Source of the DNA: Sipunculus nudus
Taxonomy: Eukaryota > Annelida > Sipuncula > Golfingiida > Sipunculidae
Length of the DNA stretch: 64,000 nt
Direction: 5' to 3'
Assembly (NCBI GenBank): GCA_026874595.1
Contig: CM049306.1
Coordinates: 95,349,642-95,413,641, forward strand
How positions within the stretch are numbered: position 1 is the first letter of the stretch; each line of letters opens with the position of its first letter. The position numbers and the translations under genes were made by a program. The notes beneath the pieces were generated by a model. It ran no database searches. It was not told the origin of the DNA and saw only the letters and a program-made list of their open reading frames with translations. This document shows positions 59,001 through 64,000 of this stretch, piece by piece.

Positions 59001-62000
59001 TTATTTTCAGGAAGCATTTGATGGATTGTTATGAGTCATGGTACATACCTCTCCATTTTAAATTTATAACTGAGACATGTACAGATATACATCCATGTGA
59101 GAACAGATATTTAGTACTTGTCACTGTTACCACCTCTAAACACTGTTCTTTTGGCTGAGGGCTTTTGTCAGCTTCTGCTGATATTCTAGTTATATATTAT
59201 ATTTATATATAATAAAAAACATCAGAACAGTCCATATATCTATGGGCCAGGTTAGGCATGGATATTTCCAGGTGACCTTGCTCTCTTCCAGATTGTTACT
59301 CGGCACAACCCCCTTTAGCCCCCCCCCCCCCCCCCCCCCGACCTCCTCCATTACCATCATATGCATCATTCTCATATGATTTCATCATCAGTCAGTCAGA
59401 ACCAGTACAAAATTACAGACTGTAACTTCAACATAAGCGAGGTATTTGACTTAAGCGAGTTTGACACAACAAGGTTTTACTGTATCATCATAACTGCCAG
59501 ATCATTATTGTGAAAGCAAACAGGAGATTTATTGTAAAATTCTTAATTGCCATTTTAGGTTGTCTCTTCCATTAGTAGTTTTCAAGGAAATTATTGACAA
59601 AATAAACTTTTAAGAAAATCATCTACAAAAAACAAGTGAACAGCAAAAGGGGAGAAAGGTACTATAGTGATTTTCATTGGACATTAGGGAAGGAATAAGC
59701 AATAGGCATATTAAAAATCAATATCACCCAATGTGTACAAAGGATTCCAGTGAATTGATCTGGGATTTGGGATATATTGGTTGGTGATATGTTTAGGCAA
59801 CCCTTGATGCAAGTTGGAGCAGGTTATCCCCCCTGTGAGTGGTTTCTAGATTCAAGCATAACGGAAGAACCTGTTAAAAGTAGACTGTTTATCTATGATT
59901 CTTTCACTCAGAAAAATGAAATTTTCACAGACCATTCTGTATATTACATGGGAGTATATTGCCATACATGTCACACCTGAATAGGCAGATGGGTAAATCT
60001 AAATAAAACAGTCACAAACAGAGAACACAATGGACAGTGTGCATAGTTTGCCCAAGTCTTTACATTTAAACCAAATGGAAAGGGGATAATGTAGGCAACA
60101 AAAAGAAGCATTTTAAGTGGGAATCCAGTGCTGATCATTGATGTAGAAAGGCCAGAGCAGAGACAAGGGGTAGACAGGGAACAAACAAAGAATTATCACT
60201 AGTCTGGATTAAAGTCAGTGACAAATTTTAATGGTTATTATCTGTTACCATAAACAGACATCCTGCCACTTTGTAAATTGTTTGAAAGAGTTTGAGTGAT
60301 CCAGCTATCAAACCAAATTTTATTTAAAGCATGAGAAGTAAGCATGAGTTCACTCAATTATGGATACAAAGTTTTGGGAGTTACTCTTATCATCAATTTG
60401 TGAACATTTCTATATACAGTAGAACCACGCCTTGCAACTACCCCACCATTGTTACCACCCCCATATTCACAACCACCTTTCATGGTCTAGAATATATGTT
60501 CCAGTTAACTTAGAATTTCACAAATACATTCATCCCCAAATAAAGACCACTTTGTTTAATCCCAAAGGTCTTTGTACTGGATTGGCTCCACTGAAATAAT
60601 ATGTTTATGATATAAAACTGTAAACATGCAAAGAAGTCCCTATAATGTGGCTGTATTGAGTGCAATGTCATGTTTGTACCTTTTTATATGAGCATAATAT
60701 AATATTTTTGTAAGGTACCCATCTGCATTTTATTAAGAGGTTATATCAGGGAATTAATCTTAGTGATGTTGATGAGAAGTGACTTGCTGTATTCATGTAC
60801 AAATTTTAATTAACTGAGAGAATGTCACATGAGATGATTGATTTTCATACAGTTTTATGTAATGAAAGCAACTCATTGAAGAAGATCCAGTTACTGGACA
60901 GTTCTGTTTGTCACAGCTGCCAGCTTATTAAACACTAGGCAGAAGTATCAGCCACATGACAATGTTTTTTTTTTCTGAAATATTCATGCTAATACATCTT
61001 TCAAGGTATTTATGGGAAGAGTGACATTTTGATACATCTGTGCATTTATAAAAACAGTAAGCACTGCATAATATATGGACTATAGCACTGTTTTTTTTAC
61101 ATAATTATCTCTTTGGCATACATTATCTTGTAAAACCTGAAATTATCACGGCAGCTGGCCTGTTACATTTATTATTTTGTGTGTATTTTCCTGTTACATA
61201 AGATCCACTTTCTTTTATTGTGGGAGTAAATCAGAATGGTTGTAGAATGTATGCTTTCTGATCCTTTTCAAACTTGTAAATCTCACCCAAGCAGCCATTT
61301 GTGTTTGGTTGGTAATTATTTTTTGGTAAACCAGTGTTACTGTAAGAAAATGGGGATTATTTTTGTAAGAAAAGTAGTTTCCAGATGTCAGAATTAAAGT
61401 ACAAGAACAAGGCTATTTTGATACATAGATTAAAATTTAAAAAAAATCAAACATATGAAGCGGTAAGCCTATGTCGGTCCCTTATGGTAAATGTCAAGGT
61501 CACTTCTGGGATGATTTGTTCTTGTGGTAAAGGTCAAGGTCAGTTCTGAGACAATTTGTTCTTGTGGTAAATGTTAAGGTCAGTACTGAGACGATTTGTT
61601 CTTGTGTTATATGTCAGGGTCACTTCTGAGACAATTTGTTCTTGTGGTAAATGTCAAGGTCACTTCTGAGACAATTTGTTCTTGTGGTAAATGTCAAGGT
61701 CAGTACTGAGACAATTTGTTCTTGTGGTAAATGTCAAGGTCACTTCTGAGACGATTTGTTCTTGTGGAAAATGTCAAGGTCAGTACTGAGACAATTTGTT
61801 CTTGTGGTAAATGTCAAGGTCACATGTGAGATGATTTGTTCTTGTGGTAAATTGCAAGGTCACTTCTGAGATGATTTGTTCTTGTTTCACAGCAGGAGGA
61901 GATCGTTCACCAGTTTATGCTGCCTGAGAGGCAGGTCAAGGTCAATCAACTACTGAAGAAGGTCACGAAAAGTCCAACACCAGGACCCACAGGAGATATC

Positions 62001-62107
62001 GAGAAATTTGATAAACCTGCTGTCAAAGAACCTCCAATGGACAGCTCTGATAATGAAAATGAAGTCTACTGCATCTGTCGATCTTCAGATTGCTCCAGAT
62101 TTATGAT
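40973..62107 (+). CDS. CXXC1: PHD-finger protein, probable CXXC1/CFP1, first coding exons
   Basis: CFP1 reads unmethylated CpG and H3K4me3 and recruits the SET1 H3K4 methyltransferase in the nucleus. Two exons are visible, 40973-41002 (MTDSDSGALS) and 61893-62107 (QEEIVHQFMLPERQVKVNQL and on). Both meet at phase 0, and together they give 81 codons plus two bases. The second exon ends YCICRSSDCSRFM followed by AT. Splicing would most simply give RFMI, the opening of a PHD finger with its first Cys-x-Cys zinc ligands. The CICRSSDCSRFMI wording fits invertebrate CFP1. DIDO, PHF2/8 or another PHD protein remains possible because the rest of the PHD and the CXXC domain lie beyond 64000 or in unseen exons. 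Further small exons in the 20.9-kb intron cannot be excluded. Confidence 0.72.
41003..43857 (+). other. Start of PHD-gene intron 1
   Basis: Begins with the GTGAGT donor. CpG content is higher than further in. GTCTCCATGGTTAC at about 42349-42362 fits the RFX X-box pattern. The open frames of about 60 codons show no recognisable family. Confidence 0.5.
43858..44760 (-). mobile_element. Reverse-oriented A repeat with part of the composite
   Basis: Begins with the terminal hairpin GTAGCTCAGCTGACTTAAAG then TCAGCTGAGCTATAGACATG, followed by GGCCCGAACATAACACACTT and TTTGCCCAGATTTGGCCATG in reverse sense. It runs on into a block matching the GGTTGGACACCTGG segment of the composite (44560-44700). 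The ACGG microsatellite is almost lost, suggesting an older copy. Confidence 0.7.
44761..46279. other. Intronic, AT-rich, with one long hairpin
   Basis: No exon recognised. The notable structure is the 71-bp hairpin at 45260-45330, listed separately. Confidence 0.5.
45260..45330. repeat. Long perfect hairpin
   Basis: Arms 45270-45286 (GTAATGGTGTAGAATAG) and 45306-45322 are perfectly complementary over 17 bp. The pairing extends outward with one or two slips to AATTAA/TTAATT and inward through GGTTA/TAACC. The whole folds as a nearly continuous ~71-nt stem-loop. It could be a miRNA-like precursor, a fold-back transposon remnant or a cruciform-prone site. Confidence 0.75.
46280..46586. mobile_element. 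MITE, PIF/Harbinger-like
   Basis: 307 bp with ~35-bp terminal inverted repeats starting GGCCAAAAAAA and running through TATGGTTCTCAGGCAC. It is flanked by the 3-bp direct repeat TAA (46277-46279 and 46587-46589). A 3-bp TAA/TTA duplication and GGC ends fit PIF/Harbinger derivatives. Inner GCCCGC blocks are also inverted. No transposase is encoded. Confidence 0.82.
46590..48129. other. Intronic, no gene recognised
   Basis: AT-rich sequence, low repeat content. The ~95-codon open frame on the minus strand at 47621-47908 has no recognisable motif or splice context. Confidence 0.5.
48130..49013 (+). mobile_element. Helitron-like element G with ~148-bp core units
   Basis: 3' end: hairpin GCTTTTG-CAGCC-CAAAAGC (48982-49000), then CTAG at 49010-49013 followed by T. 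The core is four units starting near 48319, 48466, 48614 and 48765, sharing CATAACTTTTGAAGG, AAAATCTCGGACA and GGTGACCTTGACCTTC. The 5' limit is uncertain; a poly-C run (about 48231-48251) lies near it. Each unit has TGACCT half-sites. Confidence 0.72.
49014..51180. other. Intronic, moderately GC-rich, with a long inverted repeat pair
   Basis: No exon recognised. It contains an X-box-like GTCTCCATGGACAC near 49684 and the 27-bp perfect inverted pair 50179-50205 / 50961-50987. The composition is less AT-rich than its neighbours, so it could hold conserved regulatory DNA. Confidence 0.45.
51190..55405 (+). repeat. 57-bp minisatellite, about 65 copies, with a higher-order repeat
   Basis: Consensus unit of 57 bp: CCAGGCTAGATTTTGAGTCC, ACCCACCCTGTGTAGAGGTC, AGTGAGTGGTCCCCCTC. 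Units from about 52290 to 55390 are nearly identical; those from 51190 to about 52290 are diverged, typical of an array that expands on one side. Marker variants (TAGCGGTCAG at 53501 and 54464; CGGGCTAGATCCTG at 53641 and 54604) repeat at 963 bp, revealing a higher-order duplication. Because 57 is divisible by three, minus-strand frames stay open for up to 140 codons of a 19-residue repeat. Confidence 0.95.
55406..58164. other. Intronic, no definite gene
   Basis: AT-rich. Apart from the possible alternative first exon at 55442-55486 and a 26-bp direct duplication near 57511-57562 (TTTGAAAATAGTTCAAGCCA), I see nothing. Confidence 0.5.
55442..55486 (+). other. Possible alternative first exon of the PHD gene
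   Basis: Just past the 57-bp minisatellite, ATG GAC AGG at 55478-55486 is followed by a strong donor GTAAGT. The three codons end in phase 0 and would join in frame to the exon at 61893 as MDR-QEEIVHQF. Two possible acceptors (AACAG, CTGCAG) precede it, but exon lengths from them are not multiples of three. It therefore fits an alternative promoter or 5' UTR exon better than a cassette exon. No promoter motif is obvious. Confidence 0.25.
58165..59189 (+). mobile_element. Helitron-like element F with three ~300-bp units
   Basis: 5' region with TAGCCC...GGGCTA inverted repeat and a (CCGT)n microsatellite (58215-58233). The three core units start near 58247, 58547 and 58850 (GTGAGCAGGATATCTTGAAA, TTTGAAGATGGGTGACCTTG). 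The 3' hairpin TCAGC-TTCT-GCTGA is followed by CTAG at 59186-59189 and T. One exact GGTGGCGCCACC is at 58493. Non-coding. Confidence 0.75.
59190..61485. other. Intronic, with transposon-terminus fragments
   Basis: A poly-C run lies at about 59320-59339. Two fragments resemble pogo/Tigger-type inverted ends: minus-strand ACAGTAAAACCTTGTTGTG near 59461-59480, and ACAGTAGAACCACGCCTTGC near 60416. The rest is AT-rich with no exon recognised. Confidence 0.4.
61486..61888 (+). repeat. 40-bp minisatellite abutting a 3' splice site, about 10 copies
   Basis: Unit: TGTCAAGGTCACTTCTGAGA then CAATTTGTTCTTGTGGTAAA. Seven of ten units contain exact TCAAGGTCA, the extended half-site of ERR/NR5A-type receptors. 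The last unit reads GATTTGTTCTTGTTTCACAG, providing the polypyrimidine tract and AG for the exon at 61893. Confidence 0.92.
61893..62107 (+). CDS. CXXC1: Second exon of the PHD/CFP1-like gene (start of PHD finger)
   Basis: 71 codons plus two bases between the acceptor TGTTTCACAG (an alternative AG is 3 nt downstream) and the donor GTAAGT. The exon has a charged leader with LPERQVKVNQLLKK, a Pro/Lys-rich linker, an acidic SSDNENE stretch, then YCICRSSDCSRFM, the N-terminal part of a PHD finger. Its polypyrimidine tract merges with the last unit of the adjacent 40-bp minisatellite. Confidence 0.82.
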
Positions 62108-62914
62108 GTAAGTACTGAACTTGATTGATTAAAAACTTGATAAAAGTAGTCTGTTTTAGTGGTGTGCCAATTAATTTATATCAATGGTTAGTCAAATCTT
62201 TCATAATCAATTAAATTGATTGCATTTTTGCATAATCAATCATAACCAATTTTGTATTTACATCCAAAAAGTCATATAATCCCAGTTAAATATTGTAATT
62301 CTGTCAGAGATAGGAAAGATGGGGCAGAAAACATTAAAATTAAAATTAAATCTTTTGCAACAAATAATATGTCAACAACCCAGCCATTACCTTAACCTTT
62401 ATGCATTATGTGCAAGTTAGCTGAATTTTACTCAGTCAATATTTGAGGTATAATTCTTTAAAGACATGTATATAACATTTATATAGCAAAAAAATCATCA
62501 TCTGTTACTTCTTGTGAAACTGATTTTTCCTGAAGTACCATTTCTGGCAAAACAAAGGTGGCATAGTCTTGAATATTTTTAATGTGATAAAGGTCAATAT
62601 GTTTTACTGATTATACACTGACAATAATTATTAAATTGACACAGTGAAGAGATGACAACAAAGTGGTATAGGAAATTAAGTATATATACCTGAACGGTAG
62701 ACAGACATTCGGTCTAGGACATTCCAGATTAGGACGTTCTTTACTAGAACCTTTAGGACAGGCCTTTTTTGCAAGGGAGGGCATTTTGGACATATCAATA
62801 TTATTACCATAAAATAACCTTTTAAAATATATAATTTTTAGTGTATCAGTGTACAAAAATATTTATTAACAAAATATTTATTTGGCTCCCCAGAATGGGG
62901 ATTAATTATATGTT
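62108..62914 (+). other. Intron after the PHD-start exon
   Basis: Begins with GTAAGT. AT-rich with no further exon of the PHD gene recognised. A short open frame on the minus strand at 62611-62856 has no recognisable motif. Confidence 0.6.
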
Positions 62915-64000
62915 TAGCTCAGCCGACTATAAGTCATCTGAGCTATAGTCATGGTCCATTGTCCGTTGTCCGTCCGCCTGTCTAGCTGTCCATCCGTCTG
63001 TCGTCCGTCCGGATGTCCATCCGTAAGACTGGCACGTTTCGACACCATTGGACCTACGAATCTGAAATTCGGCATACAGTTAGATGTCCCCAAAATCTCC
63101 TACCATGCCTAAAATTGGGTCTATAGGACTTCGTTCCTTTGAGATATTAAGGAAAAACCTCAATTTTTTATTAGAAATCTATTTTCACTTTTCAGGACTG
63201 CCTACTATCAAAACCATCTGGTTTTCTTCATATTTACCATAAATATTCCTCTATATAGTTCCTATGTACATGCCAGAAATTAAGTCAGTATTATTTAATT
63301 TAAAAAAGTTATGGCCCCAAACATAATGGACTTTGTAAAAAAATCAGGAAAGATATTTGGTCACTTAAGACCAAAAGTGTTAAAGGTAGGGACTTTTTTT
63401 TAGTAATACAACTTTAATTAATCAAAATTTAATTGTATACCAAAAATTATATCAAAATCTGTTAAATTTTTTTAAATATTGGGAAAAATATAAAATTGGT
63501 ACCTTAAATTGTGCCCAACTTTGGCCACGGCACGTTTTTTCTTGTAAGTACTGTGGATTTAATTTTCACAGCATGTACACATAAGGATTTAATCTGTTTA
63601 AATCTGAAATTTGAAAATAAAAGCTGCAAAATTCGGCTAGAAATTGAATTTTTTTGGAGGCTCTTGTTGTATTCCCTTACATTGTCAAGCAGTCCACTTT
63701 GGTGACTGTAGGTCATTCAGAGCATTTCTCTATGCTACCCAGGCTGTTGGCATAATGTTTGATGTCCCAAAGATCTCCTACCAAGCTGAAAACTGGGTCT
63801 TTGCGACTTTGTTCCTTTGAGAAATTAAGGAAAAACCTCAATTTTTTATTAAAAACATATTTTCACACTTCAGGACTGCCTAATATCAAAACCACTCATC
63901 TGTTTTTCCTCATATTTACCATAAATATTCCTCTATATAGTTCCTATATACATGCCAGAAATAAGGTCTGTATTATATAATTTAAAAAAAGTTATGGGCT
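62915..64000 (-). mobile_element. Two reverse-oriented A repeats, second cut by window end
   Basis: The first (62915-~63665) begins TTTAGCTCAGCCGACTATAA then GTCATCTGAGCTATAGTCAT and a (CCGTCCGT)n tract, and ends near GGATTTAATCTGTTTAAATC. The second starts about 63735 without the hairpin or microsatellite and runs off the window. The order matches the reverse complement of the two A sub-units in the composite. Confidence 0.75.

Overview
The window looks like the nuclear genome of an invertebrate, most likely a bivalve mollusc (inference). It is AT-rich, has small exons separated by very large introns with GT/AG splice sites, and is dense in non-autonomous transposons that carry internal tandem repeats and (ACGG/ACAG)n microsatellites, a style I know from bivalves. 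I see no bacterial or organellar genes.

Two protein genes are supported, arranged head to head. On the minus strand, eight exons of a dynamin-1-like (DRP1/DNM1L) mitochondrial and peroxisomal fission GTPase run from the start codon at 40677 down to 244, and the gene continues beyond the left edge. All eight exons join in frame to 333 codons covering the whole GTPase domain and the start of the middle/stalk domain. One of them is a 9-nt microexon at 34670-34678. On the plus strand, a short first exon (40973-41002) joins in frame to an exon at 61893-62107 that opens a PHD finger. The best match is CXXC1/CFP1, the CpG-binding subunit of the SET1 H3K4 methyltransferase complex. The two start codons lie 295 bp apart across a TATA-less, probably bidirectional promoter with YY1-like, CRE-like and TCAAGGTCA (ERR/NR5A-type) motifs.

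The rest is intronic. The 25.5-kb DNM1L intron between 3830 and 29321 is almost wholly repeats: a solo LTR (4836-5983, with a 5-bp target duplication), a 12-copy array of ~340-bp units (about 7500-11715), a composite element seen in three copies, and three nested Helitron-like elements (16460-18137, 18144-20302, 20602-23856) whose empty sites can be read from the other composite copies. Further Helitron-like elements with CTAG 3' ends lie at 2183-3367, 30435-~31495, ~48130-49013 and ~58165-59189. A PIF/Harbinger-like MITE is at 46280-46586 and a SINE at about 39355-39640.

Intron 1 of the PHD gene holds a 57-bp minisatellite (about 51550-55400, roughly 65 copies) and, touching the 3' splice site, a 40-bp minisatellite.

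Two short signals recur across otherwise unrelated repeat families. One is clusters of nuclear-receptor half-sites (TGACCT/AGGTCA, arranged as DR0, DR1 and DR2). The other is the perfect 12-bp palindrome GGTGGCGCCACC, with 14 exact copies, which contains the insect CTCF core. Modular mobile elements loading a gene's introns with hundreds of potential regulator sites is the most unusual feature of the window.
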